NCBI GenBank assembly: GCA_964423425.1
Contig: CAYRES010000001.1
Span: forward strand, 1 to 64,000
DNA from: CAYRES01 sp964423425
Lineage (GTDB): Bacteria > Actinomycetota > Thermoleophilia > RBG-16-64-13
Length of the DNA: 64,000 nt
Direction: 5' to 3'
Shown here: piece after piece, positions 8,545 to 16,252 of the stretch
Layout: each line of letters starts with the position of its first letter
Numbering within the stretch: the first letter of the stretch is position 1
Made by a program: the position numbers and the translations under genes
The notes under the pieces: generated by a model
Databases searched by the model: none
Seen by the model: only the letters and a program-made list of their open reading frames with translations
Told to the model about the DNA's origin: nothing

Positions 8545-8573
8545 TTCAAGGGTTGCGGGTGTGGGCCTACTCT
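8545..8573 (+). promoter_or_regulatory. candidate promoter for comEA, leaderless type
   Basis: TTCAAG at 8545-8550 and TACTCT at 8568-8573 are separated by 17 bases, and the ATG of comEA follows 7 bases after the -10 box. No Shine-Dalgarno sequence fits in between, so the transcript probably begins at or next to the start codon. Confidence 0.4.
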
Positions 8574-8580
8574 TGGGCCC

Positions 8581-9216
8581 ATGCGCGGTCTTCCTCCAAA
8601 ACGCCTTCTCTTCTACGCCTTGGCCGGCGTGGTTGTGGTGGCCGTGGGCTTGGTGGGTCTTCTGGGGCGAAACTCGGACGGCGGCGGAGATGCCGTGGCC
8701 ATGGTGGTCGTGCCTACGTCCGAGGTGGTGTCGACGTCGACCACCGCCACGTCGTTGCCCCCCATATTCGTGCAGGTCTCGGGTGAGGTGCGTGTGCCGG
8801 GTGTCTACGAAGTGCCTGCGGGGTCACGGTTGTTCGAGGTGCTGGAGCGAGCGGGCGGGGTTACTTCTGAGGGTGACCCCGAGGCCCTGCCCCTTGCGCA
8901 GATGGTCGGCGACGGCGCGAGGGTCGTCGTGCCCAAGAAGGGGGAGGAGCCGGTCCAGGGGGTGGGTGGATCGGTGGACGTGGCGGGCGGAACTGGGTAC
9001 GGCGCCATGGGCGGGAGCGGTTCCGGACCCGTCTCGCTCAGTATTGCGAGTGCGGCCGAACTCGAGTCACTCCCCGGCATCGGCCCGGTGACGGCCGGCA
9101 GGATCATCGCCTACCGTGATCAGCATGGGCCGTTCCAGGCGGTCGATGAACTCCAATCGGTACCCGGCATCGGTCCGGCCACCATGGAAAGGTTGCGTGC
9201 TCTGGTCGTGCCCTGA
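8581..9216 (+). CDS. comEA: competence protein ComEA (DNA receptor)
   Basis: 211 residues. A single N-terminal membrane helix (about 8-28) is followed by a threonine-rich linker, an SLBB domain (about 62-93, VQVSGEVRVPGVYEVPAG) and a C-terminal double helix-hairpin-helix DNA-binding domain (SLPGIGPVTAGRIIAYR and SVPGIGPATMERL). ComEA sits on the outer face of the membrane, binds incoming double-stranded DNA and passes it to the ComEC channel encoded immediately downstream. The start at 8581 leaves no room for a ribosome site after the TACTCT box, so it is probably leaderless. The pair comEA-comEC is a standard competence operon. The retraction ATPase pilT occurs 50 kb away, but no pilin genes are in this window. 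Confidence 0.94.
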   Translation: MRGLPPKRLLFYALAGVVVVAVGLVGLLGRNSDGGGDAVAMVVVPTSEVVSTSTTATSLPPIFVQVSGEVRVPGVYEVPAGSRLFEVLERAGGVTSEGDPEALPLAQMVGDGARVVVPKKGEEPVQGVGGSVDVAGGTGYGAMGGSGSGPVSLSIASAAELESLPGIGPVTAGRIIAYRDQHGPFQAVDELQSVPGIGPATMERLRALVVP

Positions 9217-9235
9217 GGAGGGGTGAGGCTTCATC

Positions 9236-11965
9236 GTGGCATATCCACGGGCTGCCGCGCATCGCTCTCACGCGAGGGCCAGGGGTCTCGGCTACACGTT
9301 GGTGTTCCGCGCCGGGCTGTCCCGGGTTTCCACCTGCGCCTTTGTCGGTGGGGTGGTGGCTGCCGCCGTGTTTCACGGCGCCTCTCCTTCCACGCATCCC
9401 TCCCGCCTCCCGGTGGTACTGTGCTTGGCAGTCGCGGCGGGTGCGCTGGCTACGCTCGCCGCGTACGGGCTCAAGGCGGCGAGCGGGCCCGCAACAGACA
9501 GTCCGGAGCGGATCCCGGTCGCCGTTCCGGTCGCCTGTGCCGTGCTGTTCCTGGTCTCCGGGGTGCTGGTCGGCGAGACCCGCCTCCAGAGCCTCGACCG
9601 CAGCGGTCTCAAGAGCGTGACTTCAGCGGTCGCAATCTCTCGTCTGGTTGAAGGAGCCGGAGCGGAAGGACGGCAACCCGGCACCAGGAGTCCCGGCCCG
9701 GCCGGGCTGCAGGTGCGTGCGGTGCTGGAAGAGGATGCGCGCATCGCGGGGGGTCGTGCTGTGGCCCGGGTGCGCATGCTTGAAGCAGGGCCTCCGGGTG
9801 CTGATCTCGTCCCCATCCACGGCGAAGGCGCCCTCCTTGAGATCAGGCTACCCCGGGAGGAAGATGAAGCTTCGCGGCAGGGTGCCACCTCCACGCTCGT
9901 CCGTGGAGCCATCGTCAGTGTGCAGGGCGCAGTCGGGTTTCTCGACGACCCCGGGGTCGTCGATCGGCTCGGTTCCTCCTACGCCTCGTACCTGTGGCGC
10001 GAGGCCGTTCATGCGCACATCCGGGCTGAATCGCATCAGGTGAAGGTCGAGGGGAGGCGGAGCGGTCCGGCGGGAGTGGTCGATCGCGTCCGTGCCTCCT
10101 CGGTGCGCCATCTGGGTCTGGGTCTCGACGCTCACGAGGCCGGGCTGCTTGGGGGCGTCGTTCTGGGAGACAAGACGGGGATTCCGCAAGACATTCTGGT
10201 CTCCTTCCGGCGCAGTGGGCTTTCGCATATGCTGGCCACAAGCGGCCTGCACGTGGCTGCCCTCGCAGGGGTGGCATTGGGGCTGATGCTTGGGGCGGGG
10301 ACGCATCGCCGGGTGGCGCTCATCGCCTCCCTCGCGTTGGTGGCGGCCTTCGCCGTGCTGGTGGGGCTCGGGGTGTCTATCGTGAGAGCCTCCCTCATGG
10401 CGGGTCTCGCCATGCTCGGGGAGGTGGTCGGCCGGGGACGGGACAAGTGGCAGGGCCTACTGATCGCGGCGGCGGTGGTTCTGATCTCGAACCCCTACCA
10501 AGTTGGTGGCGCGGCCTTCCAGCTGTCTTTCTCGGCGGTAGTGGGGTTGTTCGTGCTCGCCAGGCCATTGCAGTCCTGGGTTGTGCGCCGTACTCGCCTT
10601 CCCGCCGGGGTTGCAGGGATTCTCGCGGTGTCGGCTGCAGCCACTGCTGCGACTGCACCGGTCTCGTTCTTCACCTTCGGCGATGCCTCGGTGTGTGGGG
10701 TGGCGGCGAATCTCCTGGTGGTGCCGCTGCTTCCGGGTGTGATGGCGCTTGGCTTCGGAGCGATGGCTGTGGGCATGGTGTGGGGTCCGGCTGCGGCCTT
10801 TCTGAACACACTCAACGCGGTGCTCATGGGGTGGATCGTGCAGGTTGCCTCCCTGTTCGCCCGACTGCCCACCGCCGCGGAGATCGGGGCTCTGCCCTTG
10901 ATCGGGATGATTCTGGGCGGGCTTGCGGGCCTGGGGCTGCGCCGCGTGCCTCGCCGTGGGCGAAAGGTGAGCGGCATGGACCACCATCGCAGCCGCCTCT
11001 TCGTGACGGCCGTGGGGGCTCTCGCCGGTCTTGTGCTCGCCCTGGGCGGCTCGTATGTGTGGAGCCGGACGGTCGCCCCCTTGGTCGCCGAGCCGTGGCC
11101 CTCTTCGCCTGAGGTGAGGGTGCTCGACGTGGGCCAGGGTAACGCGACTCTTATCCGCACCCCCGGCAGGCGCGCGATTCTCGTGGATGGAGGGCCGTCG
11201 GGGTGCGGTCTCGCCGAGCAGCTGGCAGAGCTCGGGGTGAGGAGACTCGATCTGGTGGTCGTCAGCCACCCTCACGCCGACCACTTCGCAGGGCTTGCCG
11301 AGTGTGTGGGTGTCGTGGATGTGGGCGTACTCGTGGACGGCTTCCCGCTCAACCCGGCTTCGGTCTCGACGAACCCTCAGCCGTCTGAGCGAGGAGGCGA
11401 TGTGGCCACATACCTCAGAATGAGAGCGGAGTTCACCGCAGCAGGTGCCTCCTATCTCCCGGCGGTGGAGGTGGGCACGTTGGAGTTGGGCGGAGCTCTG
11501 TTCACCATCCTCAATCAGGAGTCATCCGTCCGGGTGCTTGCCTCGTACTCTCCTGCCGGTGGTACCGCCCGTTCCCTGAGTGGAGAGGAGCTCAATGGGG
11601 CCTCGCTTGTCGTCATCGTGCGCGTGGGCGACGTTGCTATACTGCTTCCAGGCGATGCAGAGGCACCCATATTAGCCGGGTTGCCGCTCGAGGAAGTCAC
11701 CGCCGTGGTCGTCCCGCATCACGGGAGCCGGGGAGCAGTGGACGCCCGGTGTCTTACGGCGCTCTCGCCTCGGCTCGCGCTGGTCTCGTCGGGGAGTGGT
11801 AACTCATTCGGCCACCCTCACGATGAGGTGCTGGCCGAACTGGCAGGGGTGGGCTGTCCGGTTCTTCGCACGGATGAGGTGGGGTTCGTGGCCCTGCGCG
11901 CCGGCCCGGACGGAATCTCTGTTCATACCGGGAGGCCACCTCCCGGTGCAGGCGGGCACGAGTGA
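9236..11965 (+). CDS. comEC: competence protein ComEC/Rec2 (DNA uptake channel)
   Basis: 909 residues from GTG 9236, 12 bases after an AGGAGGGG site overlapping the comEA stop. The N-terminal third contains hydrophobic segments and an extracytoplasmic DUF4131-like region. The competence domain follows (LSHMLATSGLHVAALAG is its hallmark) with about eight more membrane helices. The C-terminal metallo-beta-lactamase domain begins near residue 626 (VLDVGQGNAT) and keeps the metal motif H678-P-H680-A-D682-H683. That means the putative nuclease that degrades the non-imported strand is probably active. ComEC carries single-stranded DNA across the membrane. It is full length for the three-domain form. 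It probably shares a transcript with comEA and with holA, which starts 12 bases after its stop. Confidence 0.95.
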   Translation: MAYPRAAAHRSHARARGLGYTLVFRAGLSRVSTCAFVGGVVAAAVFHGASPSTHPSRLPVVLCLAVAAGALATLAAYGLKAASGPATDSPERIPVAVPVACAVLFLVSGVLVGETRLQSLDRSGLKSVTSAVAISRLVEGAGAEGRQPGTRSPGPAGLQVRAVLEEDARIAGGRAVARVRMLEAGPPGADLVPIHGEGALLEIRLPREEDEASRQGATSTLVRGAIVSVQGAVGFLDDPGVVDRLGSSYASYLWREAVHAHIRAESHQVKVEGRRSGPAGVVDRVRASSVRHLGLGLDAHEAGLLGGVVLGDKTGIPQDILVSFRRSGLSHMLATSGLHVAALAGVALGLMLGAGTHRRVALIASLALVAAFAVLVGLGVSIVRASLMAGLAMLGEVVGRGRDKWQGLLIAAAVVLISNPYQVGGAAFQLSFSAVVGLFVLARPLQSWVVRRTRLPAGVAGILAVSAAATAATAPVSFFTFGDASVCGVAANLLVVPLLPGVMALGFGAMAVGMVWGPAAAFLNTLNAVLMGWIVQVASLFARLPTAAEIGALPLIGMILGGLAGLGLRRVPRRGRKVSGMDHHRSRLFVTAVGALAGLVLALGGSYVWSRTVAPLVAEPWPSSPEVRVLDVGQGNATLIRTPGRRAILVDGGPSGCGLAEQLAELGVRRLDLVVVSHPHADHFAGLAECVGVVDVGVLVDGFPLNPASVSTNPQPSERGGDVATYLRMRAEFTAAGASYLPAVEVGTLELGGALFTILNQESSVRVLASYSPAGGTARSLSGEELNGASLVVIVRVGDVAILLPGDAEAPILAGLPLEEVTAVVVPHHGSRGAVDARCLTALSPRLALVSSGSGNSFGHPHDEVLAELAGVGCPVLRTDEVGFVALRAGPDGISVHTGRPPPGAGGHE

Positions 11966-11977
11966 GGAGGGAAGGCC

Positions 11978-13000
11978 ATGGTGGCCGAATCCGGTCGAAA
12001 AGAGTTGAAGCCCGCCTATCTCATCCTGGGCGACGACCAACCCAAGGTCGAATTCGCGTTGAAGCGCCTCCGGGCGCGTATCGAGCAGGAGTCCGGCACA
12101 GAGCTCAACATCGACGAGTTCACCGCCTCGCCCGGCAATGCGGTGGAGGCTGTGGCCGCGGCCAACACGCTTGCCTTCCTGGGAGGCGTACGCTTGGTGC
12201 TGGTGAAGGGAGTCGACGGCTGGCGCAAGGAGGACAAGGCCGCCGTCAGCGCGTACCTCGGTTCGCCTGCACCCGATGCCTGCCTCACCCTGGTGGCCGA
12301 GAAGCTGCCGGCTGCTGACCCGTTGCGGCGCTCGGTGGAAGCACTGGGGCAGGTGCTCGAGTACCACGCACCCAAGCGCAACCAGTATCCGCAGTGGACG
12401 AGAGAAGCGGCGAAGAAGATGGGCCTCGCACTCGAGCTTGCTGAAGCGCGGTTCTTGGTGGAGAGGGTCGGTGAGCACCAGCAGCTGCTTCTTCGTGAAC
12501 TCGAGAAGCTCTCCGCCTACAAGGGCAAGGCCCGTGTGACCAGGGACGACCTCGAGCTGCTCGTCCCCCTCACCCTGGAGGGGAGCGTGTTCGACCTGGT
12601 GGACGCCTTGGCGGCCGGTCGCCCGGCCGCGGCCTTCACGGCTCTGCGGGAGCTCACAGCTGCCGGCGAGCCGCCGACCCTGCTCTTCTATCGCATCTTG
12701 TGGCACTTCCAGCGCCTGACGAGGGTGGTGGCTTTGCGGGAGGAAGGGTTCGATCAGGGAGCCATCCAGAGTGAGCTCAAACTCAAGCCCTTCCCTGCCA
12801 AGAAGCTGTATACGCAGGCCGTGGCCTTCAGCAGCGGTGGCATGGCGCAAATCATGACCATGCTTGCCGATACCGACGCCCGCATGAAGGGCAGGAGCAG
12901 CCTCCCTCCGGATCTCGAGCTCGAGCTGTGCGTGGGGGGCATCCTGGAGGCAGTCGAGAGGGGGGGCGAGGGGACCGCCCGGAAGCGCCCCTCGAGATAA
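11978..13000 (+). CDS. holA: DNA polymerase III delta subunit
   Basis: 340 residues, the clamp-loader subunit that opens the sliding clamp ring. The N-terminal AAA+-like domain begins with PAYLILGDDQPKVEFALKRL. The middle contains the lid (EKLSAYKGKARVTRDDLELLV) and the C-terminus is the all-helical oligomerisation collar. As in other delta subunits there is no working ATP-binding P-loop. GAGGAGGGAAGG precedes the ATG by a few bases. The order comEC-holA-rpsT (with rpsT on the other strand) is common in Gram-positive bacteria and supports the call. holA is probably read from the comEA-comEC transcript. Confidence 0.95.
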   Translation: MVAESGRKELKPAYLILGDDQPKVEFALKRLRARIEQESGTELNIDEFTASPGNAVEAVAAANTLAFLGGVRLVLVKGVDGWRKEDKAAVSAYLGSPAPDACLTLVAEKLPAADPLRRSVEALGQVLEYHAPKRNQYPQWTREAAKKMGLALELAEARFLVERVGEHQQLLLRELEKLSAYKGKARVTRDDLELLVPLTLEGSVFDLVDALAAGRPAAAFTALRELTAAGEPPTLLFYRILWHFQRLTRVVALREEGFDQGAIQSELKLKPFPAKKLYTQAVAFSSGGMAQIMTMLADTDARMKGRSSLPPDLELELCVGGILEAVERGGEGTARKRPSR

Positions 13001-13045
13001 GTGGACGTGCGCAGGGGTCCGAACGAGTACGGATCGTCCGGCGGC

Positions 13046-13076
13046 AAGAAAAAAGCGCCCACGTCACGGGCGCTTT
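13046..13076 (-). terminator. intrinsic terminator of rpsT
   Basis: On the minus strand AAAGCGCCC and GGGCGCTTT (13068-13076 and 13052-13060) form a 9-base-pair stem around a 7-base loop. A TTTTTTCTT-type run follows directly. It lies just beyond the rpsT stop and faces the end of holA. Confidence 0.9.
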
Positions 13077-13113
13077 CATCACGGCAACCTCGCGTCTCAG
13101 GGAGGCGCGGAGT

Positions 13114-13374
13114 CTATAGTTCGGAGAGTGCCTGATGCACTTGCGACTTCTTGCGCGCCGCTGTGTTCTTGTGGATCGCCTTGTGCGCCGCCGCCTTGTC
13201 GATGACGGAGGTGAGCTTATTGGCTACCTGCTGGGCCGTTTCGCTCTCGCCCGCTGCGATAGAGCTACGAAGCCGCTTGAAATATGTCTTGATCGAGGAC
13301 TTGTAGTGCAAGTTCTCGAGACGCTGGCGCTGCGCTACGCGAACGCGCTTTCTCTGCTGGGCCGTATTAGCCAA
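13114..13374 (-). CDS. rpsT: 30S ribosomal protein S20
   Basis: 86 residues, rich in lysine and arginine, matching S20 throughout: it starts MANTAQQRKRVRVAQRQR and contains the LTSVIDKAAAHKAIHKNTAARKKS helix. S20 binds 16S rRNA early in 30S assembly. A strong GGAGGAGGTG ribosome site precedes the ATG. It is transcribed opposite to its neighbours holA and murJ, has its own terminator at 13046-13076, and its promoter region overlaps the murJ promoter. No unusual features. Confidence 0.97.
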   Translation of the reverse strand: MANTAQQRKRVRVAQRQRLENLHYKSSIKTYFKRLRSSIAAGESETAQQVANKLTSVIDKAAAHKAIHKNTAARKKSQVHQALSEL

Positions 13375-13391
13375 GAATCACCTCCTCCCAC

Positions 13392-13420
13392 TTCCCATGA
13401 AAGCCGAGGGAGTTTAGCAT
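13392..13420 (+). promoter_or_regulatory. candidate promoter for murJ, leaderless type
   Basis: TTCCCA at 13392-13397 and TAGCAT at 13415-13420 are separated by 17 bases. The murJ ATG at 13432 follows 11 bases later with no ribosome site. The element lies next to the rpsT ribosome site on the opposite strand, so the two genes share a very compact divergent region. Confidence 0.4.
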
Positions 13421-13431
13421 AGCGGCCACCC

Positions 13432-15072
13432 ATGGGCAACGTTCCCACACATCGTCTCGCCCGCTCGGCCGTGTTCCTCACGGCTGCCACCGCGGTATCC
13501 CGCGTGCTCGGGCTGGTGCGGGAGATGGTGATGGTCGCCTTCCTTGGTTTGGGGCCGGCCATGGGGGCCTTCACCGTCGCCTTCAAGATACCCAGTCTGG
13601 TGCGAACGTTGGTGGCCGACACGGCCTTGAGTGCCGCCTTCGTACCGGTCTTCTCCGAACTCCTCGCCAAGGGCAACCGCCGGGAGGCATGGCAGCTCGC
13701 CTCGACTGTCACGCTACTTGCAGCCACGGGGCTCGGTGTGGTGAGTGTGCTCGGCATGCTGTGGGCGCCACAACTGGTGAGCGTGGTCGCACCCGGATTC
13801 GCGGACCCGGAGACCATCAAGCTCACCATCGACCTCACCCGCATCATGTTCCCATCGGTGGCAGTGCTGGGACTGGCCGGCATCTTCATGGGTATCCTGA
13901 ACTCCCATGATCATTTCGCCCTTCCTGCACTTGCCCCCATTGCCTGGAACGTGGTCATCATTGCCGCCGTCGTTGTCGGTGTCGGCTGGCTGGGCCGGGG
14001 GCAGGGCTTCTACGCACTCGCTTGGGGCGTGATGGCCGGAACTGTGGTGGAGCTTCTCATACAGATCCCGGCAGTTTGGAGGCGTAGGAAGCGGGCGGCC
14101 GGGCTCATGTGGCGGCATCCGGCGGTGCGAAGGTTCTTCGTGCTGCTCGGTCCGGTCGTACTCAGCCTCGGCATCATCAACTTCAACGCACTCGTGGCCA
14201 CGATCTTCGCCAGCCTGGTGAGTGAGTCGGCTCCGGCTTACGTGGACAAGGCCTTCCGCCTCTTTCAGCTCCCACAGGGCATGTTCGCCGTGGCCATTGG
14301 TACGGTGCTGTTTCCCCGCCTCTCGCGGCTTGCGGCCACGGCCCGTTTCGATGAGTTCCGCGCGACCATGAACGTGGGACTCCGTCAGATCTTCTTCATC
14401 ACGCTGCCCTTCACCGCATTCTTCGTAGTTCTCGGCGAACCCACCGTGAGGCTCATCTTCGAGCGAGGCATGGTCACAGCCCTCGATACTCAGCAGGTGG
14501 CTTGGGCGCTCATGTTCTTCAGTGTGGGGATGGCGTTCGTGAGTGCCAACACTCTGCTGAACCGCGGCTTCTACGGCATACAGAAGAGCTGGATACCGCT
14601 GGTGGTGGGAGTGGCCAATCTCGCCCTGAACGCCCTCCTCAACTTCCTTCTCTACAAGCCGCTCGGAGTGGGAGGCATCACCTTGGCGACATCCCTCGTC
14701 TCCACCTTCAACTTCTTCGCCCTCATCATCCTCTTGGCGAAGTATGTGGGAAGCCTTCACACCGCGCGGCTGCTCGGTGGGGTGGCGAAGAGCATCGCGT
14801 GTATGGTGCCCTTGGTGGTCCTCGGATACGGGTCGTGGTGGCTGCTCGACCACGCCCTCGGACGGACGCTCGCAGCGCAACTGCTCGCTGTGGGGGTGGC
14901 CTACGTGGTTGGCTTCGCTGCCTATGGGGGCTCGGCCAAGCTTCTTGGCATGAAGGAGATCGACGAGGTGCTGAAGGCGATCAGGCGCCGGGGCGGTCGC
15001 GCGGAGGAGAGCGGCGTGCCCGCCCCGGGCTCGGAGACCGGGGCGGACGGTCCGGTGAACGGTGCCGCGTAG
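13432..15072 (+). CDS. murJ: lipid II flippase MurJ (MviN family)
   Basis: 546 residues with about 14 membrane helices. The N-terminal motif SAVFLTAATAVSRVLGLVREM is typical of MurJ. Conserved arginines of the central cavity lie in helix 1 and in the KIPSLVRTLVADTALSAAFVPVF block. The C-terminal 35 residues form a charged cytoplasmic tail. MurJ moves the peptidoglycan precursor lipid II across the membrane. Actinobacterial relatives of the mycobacterial type carry a much longer pseudokinase extension, which is absent here. The gene ends 11 bases before the convergent hisG stop. No terminator is visible in the gap. Confidence 0.94.
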   Translation: MGNVPTHRLARSAVFLTAATAVSRVLGLVREMVMVAFLGLGPAMGAFTVAFKIPSLVRTLVADTALSAAFVPVFSELLAKGNRREAWQLASTVTLLAATGLGVVSVLGMLWAPQLVSVVAPGFADPETIKLTIDLTRIMFPSVAVLGLAGIFMGILNSHDHFALPALAPIAWNVVIIAAVVVGVGWLGRGQGFYALAWGVMAGTVVELLIQIPAVWRRRKRAAGLMWRHPAVRRFFVLLGPVVLSLGIINFNALVATIFASLVSESAPAYVDKAFRLFQLPQGMFAVAIGTVLFPRLSRLAATARFDEFRATMNVGLRQIFFITLPFTAFFVVLGEPTVRLIFERGMVTALDTQQVAWALMFFSVGMAFVSANTLLNRGFYGIQKSWIPLVVGVANLALNALLNFLLYKPLGVGGITLATSLVSTFNFFALIILLAKYVGSLHTARLLGGVAKSIACMVPLVVLGYGSWWLLDHALGRTLAAQLLAVGVAYVVGFAAYGGSAKLLGMKEIDEVLKAIRRRGGRAEESGVPAPGSETGADGPVNGAA

Positions 15073-15083
15073 GCGGAGAGCCC

Positions 15084-15953
15084 TTAGGGGATGACCTTGT
15101 TGAGGGGGAACTCGACGATGTCGCGGGCACCCGCCTGCTTGAGACGGGGGATGATGTCGCGCACGGTGGATTCCTCCACGATGCTGTTCACAGCCACCCA
15201 CTCGTTGTCGCTGAGCTGGGAGATGGTGGGGTTGCGCATGGCCGGGAGCACGGCGATGACGGCCTCGAGTTGATCTCGCCGGGCGTTCAACATGATCCCC
15301 ACTTTGCCGAGCGCATTGATCGCTCCCTGCAGCAGCATGGCGATGTCGTCGAGTTTGCCGCGCTTCCAGGGATCCGCCCATGCCTTCTTGTTCGCGATGA
15401 GCTGCGTGCTCGACTCCAGCACGGTGTCGATGATGCGGAGCTTGTTCGCCCGCAAGGACGAGCCGGTCTCGGTGACCTCCACGATGGCGTCGGCCAGCAC
15501 CGGAGGTTTGACTTCGGTGGCGCCCCAGCTGAACTCCACCTTGGCCGTGACGCCGTGCTGGGCAAGATAGCGGGTGGTCAGGCCCACGAGCTCGGTGGCG
15601 ATGAGCTTGCCCTCGAGATCCTCCACCGACCGGAACGATGAGGCCTCGGGTGCGGCGAGGACCCACCTCACCTTGCCGAAGCTCTGGCGCGCATAGACGA
15701 GGTCGATCACGGTGTGGACATCGGCTTCGCACTCCAGCACCCAGTCCAGCCCGGTGAGCCCTGCGTCGAGTACGCCGTCGTCGACGTATTTGGCCATCTC
15801 CTGCGCCCTGATGAGCGTGCATTCGATGTCGGGATCGTCGATGGCCGGGAAGTAGGAGCGGTGGGAAGTGGTTATGGTGAAGCCGGCGCGCCGGAACAGG
15901 TCGATGGTTGCATGCTCGAGGCTGCCTTTGGGGATGCCGAGCTTGAGGGCCAT
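15084..15953 (-). CDS. hisG: ATP phosphoribosyltransferase, long form
   Basis: 289 residues from ATG 15953, preceded by AAGGGAG at good spacing. It catalyses the first step of histidine synthesis, joining ATP and PRPP. The catalytic two-domain core (LKLGIPKGSLEHATIDLFRR start, VEVTETGSSLRANKLRIID for PRPP binding) is followed by a C-terminal ACT-like domain of about 75 residues (MLNARRDQLEAVIAVLPAMR). This marks the long, self-sufficient form that is feedback-inhibited by histidine and needs no HisZ. It stands alone, without other his genes nearby, and runs convergent to murJ and divergent from lepA across 299 bases. A longer in-frame reading exists upstream but has no family similarity. Confidence 0.95.
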   Translation of the reverse strand: MALKLGIPKGSLEHATIDLFRRAGFTITTSHRSYFPAIDDPDIECTLIRAQEMAKYVDDGVLDAGLTGLDWVLECEADVHTVIDLVYARQSFGKVRWVLAAPEASSFRSVEDLEGKLIATELVGLTTRYLAQHGVTAKVEFSWGATEVKPPVLADAIVEVTETGSSLRANKLRIIDTVLESSTQLIANKKAWADPWKRGKLDDIAMLLQGAINALGKVGIMLNARRDQLEAVIAVLPAMRNPTISQLSDNEWVAVNSIVEESTVRDIIPRLKQAGARDIVEFPLNKVIP

Positions 15954-16237
15954 GCGCGTCTCCCTTGATCGGTCGGTTGTGGGACTGCAGTGCCGAGGCG
16001 CGGAGCGAACGATCAAGGGATGTTCGCCCCGGCCGGCCGTGCCCTGGTGGAACCGGTCACTCTGACAGTACTCGCCGGGCCGCTTGATTATAGGCGCAGG
16101 GAAGCGCGGCGGCAAAGCGCGGCGTGGTCTGGCCCGTCCCGCTCACTGCTCGAGAGCGCGCTCTTGCCGCCCGATTACCACCGGGTGCCGGCTCATTGCC
16201 CAGGCGGCCACTCGCCACCCCGGCAGCCGGTTGCCTG

Positions 16238-16243
16238 TACAAT
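16238..16243 (+). promoter_or_regulatory. -10 box for lepA, leaderless type
   Basis: TACAAT is followed by 9 bases and the lepA ATG at 16253, with no ribosome site in between. No good -35 box is visible at 16-18 bases. The remaining hisG-lepA divergent region (15954-16237) holds the hisG ribosome site, and nothing else recognisable was found there. Confidence 0.45.
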
Positions 16244-16252
16244 ATCCTTCCC

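Noticed and set aside
13714..15822. Long open frame on the minus strand opposite murJ and through hisG (about 700 codons)
   Set aside because: It is antisense to two well-conserved genes, its translation is histidine- and arginine-rich low-complexity sequence, and it has no family motif. High-GC codon structure creates such frames.
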